From: Lachnospiraceae bacterium
GTDB lineage: Bacteria > Bacillota > Clostridia > Lachnospirales > Lachnospiraceae
Assembly: GCA_017527205.1 (NCBI GenBank)
Contig: JAFXQK010000008.1
Location: forward strand, 1-64,000
Length of the DNA: 64,000 nucleotides
Reading direction: 5' to 3'
Below are positions 26,634 through 36,188 of this stretch, piece after piece (position 1 is the stretch's first letter; each line of letters starts with the position of its first letter). The position numbers and the translations under genes were made by a program. The notes under the pieces are model-generated. The model was not told where the DNA came from. It saw nothing but the letters and a program-made list of their open reading frames with translations, and searched no databases.

Positions 26634-27866
26634 ATGAAGAGACTAAACAAAGTATTAGCAACGGTGTTGGCAAGCACGATGATGGCAACAATGGTAGCAG
26701 GTTGCGCAGCAGGTTCCGGTTCTGGGGCAGCGGGTGGATCAGGATCGGACAGTAAGGTGATCAAGATTGGTTCCGTGCATCCACTTACCGGAAATTACGC
26801 ATATGAAGCGCAGTCAATCATTAATTCACAGAAGCTTGCAATAGAAGAAATCAACGCGGCGGGGGGCATTACTTCCATGGGCGGGGCTAAGCTGGAGTTG
26901 GTTGTTGGAGACAGCCAGGCTAGCGCAGACACGGGTGCTTCCGAAACGGAACGACTGATTGCCGAGGGATGTTCCATTTTGACTGGTACATTCCAATCGG
27001 GCGTGACGCTAACCTGCATGCAGAAAGCAGAACAAAATGAAGTACCATTCCTTGTAACGGTTAGTAATAACGTGGCGATGTTTGAGAACGGTTTTGAATG
27101 GTGTTTCAGAATTCAGCCCAATGCGGACGTGTTTGCACAGGATTTCATTGAGTACATATCGGCAGTTAAGACGGATGACATTAAGACGGCTGTACTGATT
27201 CATGAAGATTCCCTGACGGGCACGGATTCCGGTGACATTATTTCTGAAAACATGGCATCGACAGGAATCGAACTTCTTGACAGGATCACTTACTCGGCTA
27301 GCACGTCAACGCTGAGCACGGAAGTAACGAAGCTTGCAGATCTAAAGCCAGACCTTTTGATTACGATCGGGTACTTTGCCGATACCTCCCTTTTAGTAAA
27401 GGAATTGAATGAAAGAGGAATTAAGATCAAAATGGTTTGCGGTGTAGCAAATGGCGGTATATCAGATTCCAAGTTTATTTCAGATTTTGGTGACTCTGTT
27501 GAAAATTTCCTGGATCTTAACTATAGATTCAACCCTAATAGCGATAAGACCAAGGCTTTACTTGAATCCTATAAGGCAAAGTATTCAGATGACATGTCGG
27601 TTCACGCAGTTTGGGGATACGAGAGTATTTACGTGATTGCTGATGCGTTAGAGCGGGCAGGATCTTCAAAGCCTGAAGACGTAAGAAATGCAATGAAGTC
27701 AACCAATATTACGGAGCATGTTCTTGCACAATCAGGTGCCATCACTTTTGATACTAAGGGTGAGAATATTAATGCAGCAGGTGTTTTGGTTCAGATTCAG
27801 AATGGCAAACATGTTGTTGTTTATCCGACGGAGTTTGCAGAGTCAGAACTGCGATATAACAAGTAA
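26634..27866 (+). CDS. ABC transporter substrate-binding lipoprotein, branched-chain amino acid type (410 aa)
   Basis: ATG 26634 follows AAGGAGG; lipobox MVAGC. The mature protein is a type I periplasmic-binding fold: IKIGSVHPLTGNYAYE, a helix with AIEEINAAGG, and AEGCSILTGTFQSGVTL. It captures the substrate outside the membrane for the LivHMGF-type importer that follows. Given the neighbours, the ligand may be an amide or ureido compound and not leucine. Confidence 0.9.
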   Translation: MKRLNKVLATVLASTMMATMVAGCAAGSGSGAAGGSGSDSKVIKIGSVHPLTGNYAYEAQSIINSQKLAIEEINAAGGITSMGGAKLELVVGDSQASADTGASETERLIAEGCSILTGTFQSGVTLTCMQKAEQNEVPFLVTVSNNVAMFENGFEWCFRIQPNADVFAQDFIEYISAVKTDDIKTAVLIHEDSLTGTDSGDIISENMASTGIELLDRITYSASTSTLSTEVTKLADLKPDLLITIGYFADTSLLVKELNERGIKIKMVCGVANGGISDSKFISDFGDSVENFLDLNYRFNPNSDKTKALLESYKAKYSDDMSVHAVWGYESIYVIADALERAGSSKPEDVRNAMKSTNITEHVLAQSGAITFDTKGENINAAGVLVQIQNGKHVVVYPTEFAESELRYNK

Positions 27867-27886
27867 GCAGTTGCAACAAGGAGGTA

Positions 27887-28756
27887 ATGCTTATGAATGC
27901 ATTTTTTCAAGCGTCCATAGACGGAGTATTGATGGGAGGCGTATATGCGTTAGCGGCATTGGGAATCTCATTGATTTTCGGAGTAATGAAAATTACAAAT
28001 TTTGCACACGGAGCATTGATTACCGTCGGAATGTACGTGACCTTTGAACTATACGTATTATTAGGCATTACCCCTTATGTCGCATTGCCGCTGGTCATGG
28101 TAACCATGTTTGTAATCGGTTATCTGGTGCAAAAGGTCTTTTTGAATCCGCTCATGGGAGTGGCCGGACATAATCAGCTTTTACTGACACAGGGACTAGC
28201 CATCGTGATAGAAAATGCAATCTTGGTTATGTTCAGTGCGAACTATCAATCCGTTTCCGTTCCGGGATTTGAGACGGCTATCAGATTGGGAAGCATCACG
28301 ATCAACAAACCAAAGTTGGTTGCCTTCCTGTTTGTAGCGATTATCGCAGCAGGAATCTATGTCTTATTGGAAAAGACGGACCTGGGAAGGGCCATCAGGG
28401 CAACCTCCGTGCAACCGGAAGGTGCAACGTTAATGGGAATTGTAGTACCTAGAATTAATCAGATTGCGTTTGGTCTTGGGATCGTATGCGCGGGTGTTGC
28501 GGGAGCATTGCTTACTCCGACGCAATACATTTATCCAACAAGCGGTAATACCTATTCACTAAAATGTTTTGTCATTGCAGTTTTTGGAGGTCTAGGAAAC
28601 ATCTGGGGTGCAATCTTAGCCGGACTTATTATCGGTGTGGTGGAATCCTTCTCAGCTTTATGGCTTGGAGGTTCCTGGAGTGAGCTGATCGTTTATATGA
28701 TCTTTATTCTGACATTAATCATTAAGCCTACGGGGTTATTAGGAAAGAAGGGATGA
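27887..28756 (+). CDS. ABC transporter permease, LivH type (289 aa)
   Basis: About eight hydrophobic helices; conserved GVYALAALGISLIFGVMKIT near the N-terminus and AVFGGLGNIWGAILAGLIIG, the contact loop region for the ATPase. Forms the membrane channel with the LivM-type permease starting 2 nt after its stop. Ribosome binding site AAGGAGG. Confidence 0.92.
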   Translation: MLMNAFFQASIDGVLMGGVYALAALGISLIFGVMKITNFAHGALITVGMYVTFELYVLLGITPYVALPLVMVTMFVIGYLVQKVFLNPLMGVAGHNQLLLTQGLAIVIENAILVMFSANYQSVSVPGFETAIRLGSITINKPKLVAFLFVAIIAAGIYVLLEKTDLGRAIRATSVQPEGATLMGIVVPRINQIAFGLGIVCAGVAGALLTPTQYIYPTSGNTYSLKCFVIAVFGGLGNIWGAILAGLIIGVVESFSALWLGGSWSELIVYMIFILTLIIKPTGLLGKKG

Positions 28757-28757
28757 T

Positions 28758-29834
28758 ATGAGTACTGCAAGGATACAAGAAGCAAATGGGCATGCAGCGG
28801 AGGAGACAAATTTCCTGGGAAGCTTTCTAAAAAAGGTAACCATATCAACAAGTAACGGTAAGCTTACGCTGCCTCAGATCATCATTATCGGTGTGATAAG
28901 CGTGTTCATCCTGTTAACTCCGCAGATGCTCAGCAATTATCGACTTAATTTGGTGATATCCATACTGACAACGGCATATTTCGCACAGTGTTGGAATTTG
29001 ATGAGTGGGTATACCGGTCAGTTCTCTTTTGGACATGCTGCCTTTTATGGAATTGGCGCATATACTTCAAGCATTTTGTTTGTTGATTTCGGAATAAATC
29101 CTTGGATTGGACTTATTTGCGGCATGATGGTTTCTGGAATTGTGGCAGCGCTGATTGGTTATCTGTCATTTCATTACAACCTCAAGGGTGATTATTTCGC
29201 ATTGGCGACGATGGCATTTTGTGAAATCTTTCGAGTGATTTTTAAGAATACAAAAGCACTTCACGCAGCCAGCGGCGTATCCATTCCGTTCAGTAAAAAG
29301 TTTGCCTTAATGCAGTTTGGAAGTAAGGCGGGCTTCCTGTATGTGGCATTTATCATGTTGACAATGATCACCTTTGGCTTATACAAAATCCGTCGTACAA
29401 AAATGGGACTGTATTTCGTCGCAGTTCGTGAGAATGAAGATGCAGCCAGAGCTCTTGGAATTAACGCGTTTAAGTATAAGATGATTGCATTGATTGCAAG
29501 TGCAATGCTTTCGGCAGTTGGCGGAACCTTTTATGCACAGTATTATCTCTATATTGATCCTACCATTTGCTTTGGCAATACGGTTTCCATAAGTGCCATC
29601 ACCCCATGCATTATTGGTGGCGTAGGAACGGTATTTGGTCCGATCATCGGAGCTGCGATCATCAAACCCATTTCTGAAATCACTAACTCTGCCTTGTCCA
29701 ATTTTGTAGGTATGAACATGGTGGTATATGGCTTGATCCTGGTTATTGTAATCATGGTAATGCCAAAAGGTGTCATTGGACTGGTTCAGGAATTGAGAGT
29801 AAAGATGGGGAAAAAGAAGAAGACGGAGGGATAA
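28758..29834 (+). CDS. ABC transporter permease, LivM type (358 aa)
   Basis: An N-terminal polar extension of about 40 residues, then about nine helices; GYTGQFSFGHAAFYGIGAYT and CIIGGVGTVFGPIIGAAIIK are family signatures. Ends KKKKTEG. Pairs with the LivH-type permease; genes are nearly contiguous. Confidence 0.92.
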   Translation: MSTARIQEANGHAAEETNFLGSFLKKVTISTSNGKLTLPQIIIIGVISVFILLTPQMLSNYRLNLVISILTTAYFAQCWNLMSGYTGQFSFGHAAFYGIGAYTSSILFVDFGINPWIGLICGMMVSGIVAALIGYLSFHYNLKGDYFALATMAFCEIFRVIFKNTKALHAASGVSIPFSKKFALMQFGSKAGFLYVAFIMLTMITFGLYKIRRTKMGLYFVAVRENEDAARALGINAFKYKMIALIASAMLSAVGGTFYAQYYLYIDPTICFGNTVSISAITPCIIGGVGTVFGPIIGAAIIKPISEITNSALSNFVGMNMVVYGLILVIVIMVMPKGVIGLVQELRVKMGKKKKTEG

Positions 29835-29837
29835 GGT

Positions 29838-30569
29838 ATGGCAACTCTGTTAAAAGCCGTAAATATAACAAAAAGATTTGCCGGTCTTACTGCAGTGGAT
29901 TCAGTGAATCTGGAAATCAAGGAAGGTGAAATTGTAGGATTGATCGGACCCAACGGAGCCGGGAAAACAACCTTTTTTAATTCCATTACCGGGTTTTATC
30001 CGGCTACTTTTGGAAGCGTTGAGTTTGATGGGCATAACATTACCAAGAAAACGACATTCCAGAACTGCAAGGCGGGGATGGCGAGAACCTTCCAGATCGT
30101 TCAGCCCTTTGGACAATTGACCTCCCTGGAAAACGTGATGGTCGGAGCATTTAATCGCGTGGAGTCTTACGCGGAGGCGGAAAAGGTTGCAAGGGAAATG
30201 ATAAAGTTTGTTGGTCTGGAGGAGAAAATGAATGCCATCGTAGCAGATCTGACAATTGGAGATCAGAGAAAGCTGGAAATGGCGAGAGCCCTAGCGACAA
30301 AACCGAAATTATTGCTATTGGATGAAGTGATGGCAGGTCTGACGCCAACAGAGATAGAGGAGTGCGTAGAACTAGTGCTTAAGATCAGAAAGTCAGGTGT
30401 TACCATTCTGATGATCGAACACATCATGGCCGCACTTATGAAGCTTTCGGATCGAGTGATTGTCTTAGATCACGGGAAGCTGATCGCTGAGGGCAAACCA
30501 CAGGAAATCACGCAAAATGAAAGAGTGATCGAATCTTATTTGGGCAGGGCATACAAGAAAGAAGCATAA
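29838..30569 (+). CDS. ABC transporter ATP-binding protein, LivG type (243 aa)
   Basis: Walker A GPNGAGKTTFFNSITGF; a signature region divergent at LTIGDQRKLEMARAL (in place of LSGGQ); Walker B KLLLLDEVMAGL; H-loop IEHIM. LivG proteins often show this degenerate signature. Energises uptake with the LivF-type ATPase at 31920, from which it is separated by the PrpD-like gene. Confidence 0.93.
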   Translation: MATLLKAVNITKRFAGLTAVDSVNLEIKEGEIVGLIGPNGAGKTTFFNSITGFYPATFGSVEFDGHNITKKTTFQNCKAGMARTFQIVQPFGQLTSLENVMVGAFNRVESYAEAEKVAREMIKFVGLEEKMNAIVADLTIGDQRKLEMARALATKPKLLLLDEVMAGLTPTEIEECVELVLKIRKSGVTILMIEHIMAALMKLSDRVIVLDHGKLIAEGKPQEITQNERVIESYLGRAYKKEA

Positions 30570-30573
30570 ACAT

Positions 30574-31899
30574 ATGAATAGAGAAAAACTGGAAAATGCA
30601 ATCAAACGGCAGGCAGAATTTATAGAAGCGCTAACTTGTGAAGATCTTTCCAAAGAAGTTGTTGATCAGGCGAAGCTTGTGCTGTTGGATTCTATCGGCT
30701 GCATGGCAGTTGGAAATCAATATGAGGGAGAAAACGTAAGTCTACGAGGCGACTATTGTGTAGTTGGGAAAACCAAAAGCGATAAGATTACAGCCGTGTT
30801 TCTAAATGGTTGCGCCATGGTGAGAAATGAAATGGATGAAGGCAATCAGTTTGCTTCCGGTCACCCGGCATGTCATTTCATACCGGCATTTTTGGCTGAG
30901 TGTCAGGAAATAGAGGCATTATCAGGAAAGGAAGCAATTGCGGCATTGGTTGCGGCATATGAGGTGTCTTGTAGGTGGGGAAGTTCCGCAAAGGCAAACC
31001 CGGCAATGCATGTACATGGAACCATGCAGACGGCCGGCGCAGCAGTCGTTGTGGGCAAACTAAGGAATTATCACAGGGAGGAAATCGAAAAGGCAATTCT
31101 TTTGGCAAACTCGCTTCCACAAATGACAACCTGGCAGAGTGCTTTTCATGGTGATCAGATTCGAAACGCATATGTGGGACTATCCAATGAGATTGGGGCC
31201 AATGCCTATGGAATGATTCAGTCGGGAATCGAAAGTAGCGTGGAAACGCTCTGCTCCGTTTGGAGCGACGTGATTGGCGGAAGTATTGATGAAGAAGGTT
31301 TGGTCAGAAATCTCGGTAAAGACTTTTACGTCACAAAGAATTATTTTAAGGTTCTTGCGGCATGCCGTTATACACATAGTTTTGTGGACGAGATGGATGG
31401 ATTTATGAAAGATGGATTGAGACCGGAGGACATAGAAAGAATAGAGATTAATACATACCATGCAGCGTCGAAATTGTCAGGGCAACATGCAAGAAACAGT
31501 TTTGGGGCAAAGTTTTCCATTCCGATATCGCTGGCCATCAAAATAATATATGGCGAACTTACGATGGAAAGCATGACCAACGAACATGTTAATGACGAGA
31601 GAGTTAGGGAATTGGCAAAGAGAATATTTGTTCACGAGAACCTGGAATATAATCAGTTGCTTCCAGACATTAGAAAGAATGGTATGAAGGTGATCAAAAA
31701 AGATGGAACTACTTTGGAATCCGAAACAGAAGTGACAAAAGGAGATTATTTAGATCCTTTTTCAAAAGAAGAAGTCATTGCAAAGTTCCGCAACCTGACA
31801 GCTAAAATCTGGAGTAGCGATAGACAGGAATGGATTATAGACTATGTGAGCCATCTGGACGAGAAAGAGAGCATTTTGAAATTATTTGAAATGATATGA
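30574..31899 (+). CDS. MmgE/PrpD-family protein (441 aa)
   Basis: Helical N-terminal half with LLDSIGCMAVG, GHPACHFIPAFLA, and HGTMQTAGAAVVVGKL, the usual PrpD motif. The family includes 2-methylcitrate dehydratase, cis-aconitate decarboxylase and iminodisuccinate epimerase, which act on small polycarboxylates. Lying inside an importer operon between the two ATPase genes, it probably acts on the imported compound or its carboxylate product. The exact reaction cannot be told from sequence. Confidence 0.85.
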   Translation: MNREKLENAIKRQAEFIEALTCEDLSKEVVDQAKLVLLDSIGCMAVGNQYEGENVSLRGDYCVVGKTKSDKITAVFLNGCAMVRNEMDEGNQFASGHPACHFIPAFLAECQEIEALSGKEAIAALVAAYEVSCRWGSSAKANPAMHVHGTMQTAGAAVVVGKLRNYHREEIEKAILLANSLPQMTTWQSAFHGDQIRNAYVGLSNEIGANAYGMIQSGIESSVETLCSVWSDVIGGSIDEEGLVRNLGKDFYVTKNYFKVLAACRYTHSFVDEMDGFMKDGLRPEDIERIEINTYHAASKLSGQHARNSFGAKFSIPISLAIKIIYGELTMESMTNEHVNDERVRELAKRIFVHENLEYNQLLPDIRKNGMKVIKKDGTTLESETEVTKGDYLDPFSKEEVIAKFRNLTAKIWSSDRQEWIIDYVSHLDEKESILKLFEMI

Positions 31900-31919
31900 G
31901 ACGAAACGGAGGAAGAGCT

Positions 31920-32624
31920 ATGCTGGAGATCAAAGATTTGTACATAAATTATGGGAACCTTCAGATTATTCAGGGAGTCTCCATGACGGTAAAGGACGGA
32001 GAGATGATTTCTCTGGTTGGCTCTAATGGTGCAGGAAAAACGACCCTGTTGAAGGCCATATCCGGACTAAAAAGCATCAATGCCGGAAGCATCCTTTTTG
32101 ACGGTGTTGACTTGACGAAACTAACCGCACCAAGGATTGTGGAGCATGGCGTTATTCAAGTGCCAGAGGGCAGGAAATTGTTTCCCGACATGACGGTTCA
32201 GGAAAACCTTGAGCTGGGCTCGTACTTGAAAGAGCCGAAAGCAAAAAGAAAAGAGACCTTGGAATATGTGTATTCCATGATGCCTGACCTTAAGATCAAG
32301 GCGAAGCAGCCAGCGGGATCTCTTTCCGGCGGACAACAGCAAATGGTGGCGATTGGGCGAGGTTTGATGAGTCGACCTAAGATGCTTATTTTTGATGAGC
32401 CTTCCATTGGCTTGTCACCACTTCTGACGGATATTATGTTTGACATCATTGCAAAGGTAAAAAATGATGGCGTAACGATCATGTTAGTGGAACAGAATGT
32501 TCAGAATGCGTTAAAACTTGCAGATCGCGGATATGTACTAGAACAAGGAAAAATATCCATGGAAGGGGATGCTGCCGATCTACTGCAAAATGAGGATCTA
32601 AAGAAAGCTTACCTTGGCATGTAA
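31920..32624 (+). CDS. ABC transporter ATP-binding protein, LivF type (234 aa)
   Basis: Walker A GSNGAGKTTLLKAISGL, signature SLSGGQQQMVAIGRGLM, Walker B MLIFDEPSIGLSP. Start at ATG 31920 because GGAGG lies 8 nt before it; an upstream in-frame ATG (31896) overlaps the PrpD stop and lacks such a site. Second ATPase of the importer. Confidence 0.92.
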   Translation: MLEIKDLYINYGNLQIIQGVSMTVKDGEMISLVGSNGAGKTTLLKAISGLKSINAGSILFDGVDLTKLTAPRIVEHGVIQVPEGRKLFPDMTVQENLELGSYLKEPKAKRKETLEYVYSMMPDLKIKAKQPAGSLSGGQQQMVAIGRGLMSRPKMLIFDEPSIGLSPLLTDIMFDIIAKVKNDGVTIMLVEQNVQNALKLADRGYVLEQGKISMEGDAADLLQNEDLKKAYLGM

Positions 32625-32650
32625 GTTGAACAGGACAGGAGGCAAAACAT

Positions 32651-34033
32651 ATGGGCGACATGTTGATAAAGAATGGTAACGTGGTATTTGAAGAGGATAC
32701 ATATCCTGCTGATATTTTGGTGCGAGATGGAAAAATTGCTGCATTCTTTGAACCAGGGAAGGCGGACGAGGAATGTCTGGAAGTGCTGGACGTAAAAGGG
32801 TTGTATGTTATGCCTGGATCCATCGATCCGCATACACATTGGGGAATCTATAAGGATTACGAAGAGGACGTGACAGAGGATTCGAAGAGAGCAGTCATTG
32901 GTGGACTCACAACGGTTCTGCAGTTTCATCGCCATAACTACGATTATTTTGATACAGTTCCTAAAAACATTGAATTCTGTGACAAAAACTCCATGGTGGA
33001 CTATACGTTTTCCCTGGGATTGGTGAAAAAAGCACAGGTAGCCGACATTGAAAGATACATAAAGGAGCTTCATGTCACTTCATTTAAGTTTTATTTGGAT
33101 AAAACGAACAGGCTGGAGGAACATTACGGACTTACGCCTGGTACGGGGCTGCTTGGCAATAAGCGGGAAGTTATGGACATTCTAAAGAAATTAAAGAGTA
33201 TTGATAAGAATGCCGTTCTTTGCCTGCATTGTGAAGACACGGAGATTTTTTATCCAGAACAGAGGCTTACCTTTGACAATCCGGAGTTGGATCAATATCA
33301 CCTGAGCTCTTATTCAAAGGCAAGACCGGATTTTGGTGAAGCCAGTGCCGTATTAAGCATGCTGTGGGTAAATCATGTTGTGGACGGGAATATTTACATT
33401 GTTCATAACAGTGCAGGAGCAGACGTAAAGCTGGCGAGACAATTAAAACCGATTTTGCGTGGAAAGGTTGGTCTTGAGACCTGCCCTCATTATCTGGTTC
33501 TGGACGAAAATTGCACAGCCGGACTGAATGCAACGGTAGTCCCTCCGATCCGAACGGCAGATGACAGCGAAGAATTGTGGCAGGGAATCATCGATGGAAC
33601 GATTACTTCCATGGGTACGGATAATTGTCCTTGCGATAATTTGACAAAATACAAAAAGGGGATAGACATTGAGCATGTCATTCCCGGGTTCCCTGGAGCA
33701 GGAATGATCCTTCCCGTACTGATCAGCGAAGGATATCACAAGAGAGGGATTTCGCTCAGTCATCTTTCGAAAGTAAACAGTATCAATGCCGCCAGACAGT
33801 TTGGGCTCAAAGGAAAAGGCGAAATGAAAGTAGGGTTCGATGCGGATTTTGCAATCCTTGATCTGAATTGGGAGCGAACGATTGGCAAAAAGCTTTATGG
33901 ACATTGTGACTTTTCCATTTATGATGGCATGACATTCAAGGGCTGGCCAAAATATACCCTGCTCCGAGGTAAAATCGTTCAAAAGGATGGGGAGATCGTA
34001 TCTGAGCCGACGGGTAAGTTTATACCGAGATAA
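32651..34033 (+). CDS. Dihydropyrimidinase/hydantoinase-like amidohydrolase, copy 1 (460 aa)
   Basis: Metal-dependent TIM-barrel amidohydrolase: MPGSIDPHTHWG (first metal His pair), SFKFYLD (Lys of the bridging carbamate), LHCED, YIVHNS, ETCPHYL, and MGTDNCP (catalytic Asp, with TDN in place of the usual TDH). Such enzymes open cyclic amides such as hydantoins, dihydropyrimidines or allantoin to N-carbamoyl products. Paired with a paralogue at 34774 and two amidases. Confidence 0.87.
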   Translation: MGDMLIKNGNVVFEEDTYPADILVRDGKIAAFFEPGKADEECLEVLDVKGLYVMPGSIDPHTHWGIYKDYEEDVTEDSKRAVIGGLTTVLQFHRHNYDYFDTVPKNIEFCDKNSMVDYTFSLGLVKKAQVADIERYIKELHVTSFKFYLDKTNRLEEHYGLTPGTGLLGNKREVMDILKKLKSIDKNAVLCLHCEDTEIFYPEQRLTFDNPELDQYHLSSYSKARPDFGEASAVLSMLWVNHVVDGNIYIVHNSAGADVKLARQLKPILRGKVGLETCPHYLVLDENCTAGLNATVVPPIRTADDSEELWQGIIDGTITSMGTDNCPCDNLTKYKKGIDIEHVIPGFPGAGMILPVLISEGYHKRGISLSHLSKVNSINAARQFGLKGKGEMKVGFDADFAILDLNWERTIGKKLYGHCDFSIYDGMTFKGWPKYTLLRGKIVQKDGEIVSEPTGKFIPR

Positions 34034-34053
34034 CAAATCAAGGAGGAAGAACC

Positions 34054-34767
34054 ATGGAGGAAAAACATTGTTGGGATGACCTGCTTACGGACATAGACAG
34101 GATCGTGATAGAAAAAGGCGGATACGGACAGCCAAGGGGATTTGGAAAGAAACCGCTGCTTTTGATCATTGATTGTCAGCCAAACTATGTAGGTGCGGAT
34201 AAACCGATTGAGGAGCAGCTGGACGAATGGCCATCGGGAGGCGGAGCGAATGCGTGGGCTTCCGTCAGAAGGATCATTTCCCTGAGAGACGTGGCCAGAG
34301 AATGTGGGATCCCTGTTATGTACACCAAAAACGTACAAAGGCAGACGCTGGCGTTTGATGGCTTTTCTGCTAAGACGAAAAGAGATCAAACAAAGTATCT
34401 TGACGGCAATTCGGCGAGCGACCTGCTTCCCGAATTAGCTCCCCTTCCCGGTGAATTGGTAATTTCCAAGTCGTATGCAAGCGTTTTTTATGGAACTCCC
34501 TTTGAGAGTTATTTGGTTAAGCTGGGTATTGACACTTTGATTATCGTTGGAAATTCCAGCAGCGGATGTTGTCGTGCAACTGCAGTCGATGCAGTAACCA
34601 GAAGTTATAATCTGGGATATGTGGAAGACTGCATCACAGATCGTATTGAGGCATCGCATAAGATTGCAATGCTGGATATCTGGATGAAGTATGGAGACGT
34701 TATAAAAAGTGATTACGTGAAGGAGTATTTCTATTCTCTAAAAAAAGAAAAGGAATCCGGGAGGTAG
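34054..34767 (+). CDS. Isochorismatase-family cysteine amidohydrolase (237 aa)
   Basis: Triad visible: D in LLIIDCQPNYV, K in ELVISKSYASVFYGTPF, and nucleophilic C in NSSSGCCRATAVDA. This pattern is that of N-carbamoylsarcosine amidase and related enzymes, which split N-carbamoyl or amide groups to release ammonia and CO2. Sits between the two ring-opening amidohydrolase genes, so it likely processes one of their products. Confidence 0.87.
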   Translation: MEEKHCWDDLLTDIDRIVIEKGGYGQPRGFGKKPLLLIIDCQPNYVGADKPIEEQLDEWPSGGGANAWASVRRIISLRDVARECGIPVMYTKNVQRQTLAFDGFSAKTKRDQTKYLDGNSASDLLPELAPLPGELVISKSYASVFYGTPFESYLVKLGIDTLIIVGNSSSGCCRATAVDAVTRSYNLGYVEDCITDRIEASHKIAMLDIWMKYGDVIKSDYVKEYFYSLKKEKESGR

Positions 34768-34773
34768 GAAGAC

Positions 34774-36174
34774 ATGAGTCAGGAAATGTTGATTAAAAAT
34801 GGAACGGTAGTATTTGAATCAGACATAAGAAAGGCAGATCTCTACATTAAGGATGAGAAGATAGCTGCCATTTTTGAGCCTGGCATGACACCTGCAATGG
34901 ATTGTAAGAAGATCGATGCCACGGGCCTTTATGTTATGCCTGGAGCGATTGATCCTCACCAGCATCTTGGACTGTATAACAGCTTCGAAGAATCCTATAG
35001 GTATAGCACGGCGAGAGACGTGATCGGGGGACTGACTTCTATTGTGGAATATCATAGAGGTAAGGGAAATTACTTCGATACGGTTTCGGAAGAAATTGCA
35101 ATTGGAGAGAAGAATTCCCTGGTAGATTTTGGTATTTCCCTCGGTCTTTGCGCGAAGAAGCACATGTCGGAACTGGAGGAATACGTAAGCAAATTAGGAA
35201 TCACTTCCTTTAAGTTTTTCTTTGATAAGCAGGACATTGCCCACACATTTTATGATATTCCCAAGGAAGAGGCAATGACGCTGGACAAGGCGGATCTGTA
35301 CTATGTGATCAAAAAACTTAAGGAGATTGATCCTAAGCTACTTCTTTGTATTCACTGTGAAGATCCAGACATGTTTCGGGCATTCTTAAGGGAGCAGCAG
35401 GAACTTCATCCAGATGCAAAAGGAATTGAGGAATGGGATGCCGGCAGACCCGATTTTGTGGAGAGTAACTGTGTTGCGGGTGCGATGTTGATCAATGCGG
35501 AGCTAGATGGAAATATTTATATTGTCCATACCTCTGCAAAGAAATCTCTCGACGTATATAAGGCTCTTTCCGGGAATATTGATTGTGGAAGGGTGACGAT
35601 CGAAACCTGTCCACAGTATCTGCTTTTGGATAAGACGATCGGTATGGATGCAAAGGTCAATCCGGCTCTGCACAGCAAGGAAGATAATGAAGCACTTTGG
35701 GAAGGTATTAGGAGTGGAATTGTTAAGACCATTGGTACGGACAACGTGCCTGTAACGAGGGCGCAGAAATATACGAGAAATGGGAAACATGCGGATACTC
35801 TCTGGGACGTGTGGGTCGGTTTTTCCGGTCAGGGCATCGCCATGCCGGCATTGATCAGCGAAGGATACTTAAAACGCGGCATACCGCTGACAACAATCGC
35901 GCAGGTGCTGAGCACAAACACGGCAAAGGTATTTAACCTTCCCGGAAAGGGTGTGATCAGGGTTGGGGCAGACGCTGATCTTGCTCTGATTGACATGGAG
36001 TGGGAGAGAACAATCACACCGGAGCTGTACGGATGCTCTGATTTCTCTATTTACGATGGAATGACGTTTAAGGGTTGGCCGAGATATACGATCGGAAGAG
36101 GCGAAGTGCTTCAAAAAGATGGCGTGATTGTGGCTCAGCCTGGTCGGGGAAAATACATTCACAGATCAATCTAA
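34774..36174 (+). CDS. Dihydropyrimidinase/hydantoinase-like amidohydrolase, copy 2 (466 aa)
   Basis: Paralogue of the gene at 32651 with MPGAIDPHQHLG, SFKFFFDKQ, LCIHCEDPD, YIVHTSAKKS, ETCPQYL and IGTDNVP. All predicted metal ligands are kept, so both copies are probably active but on different substrates or enantiomers. Both end with SDFSIYDGMTFKGWP, a shared C-terminal signature. Confidence 0.87.
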   Translation: MSQEMLIKNGTVVFESDIRKADLYIKDEKIAAIFEPGMTPAMDCKKIDATGLYVMPGAIDPHQHLGLYNSFEESYRYSTARDVIGGLTSIVEYHRGKGNYFDTVSEEIAIGEKNSLVDFGISLGLCAKKHMSELEEYVSKLGITSFKFFFDKQDIAHTFYDIPKEEAMTLDKADLYYVIKKLKEIDPKLLLCIHCEDPDMFRAFLREQQELHPDAKGIEEWDAGRPDFVESNCVAGAMLINAELDGNIYIVHTSAKKSLDVYKALSGNIDCGRVTIETCPQYLLLDKTIGMDAKVNPALHSKEDNEALWEGIRSGIVKTIGTDNVPVTRAQKYTRNGKHADTLWDVWVGFSGQGIAMPALISEGYLKRGIPLTTIAQVLSTNTAKVFNLPGKGVIRVGADADLALIDMEWERTITPELYGCSDFSIYDGMTFKGWPRYTIGRGEVLQKDGVIVAQPGRGKYIHRSI

Positions 36175-36188
36175 GGAGGAATGGTCAT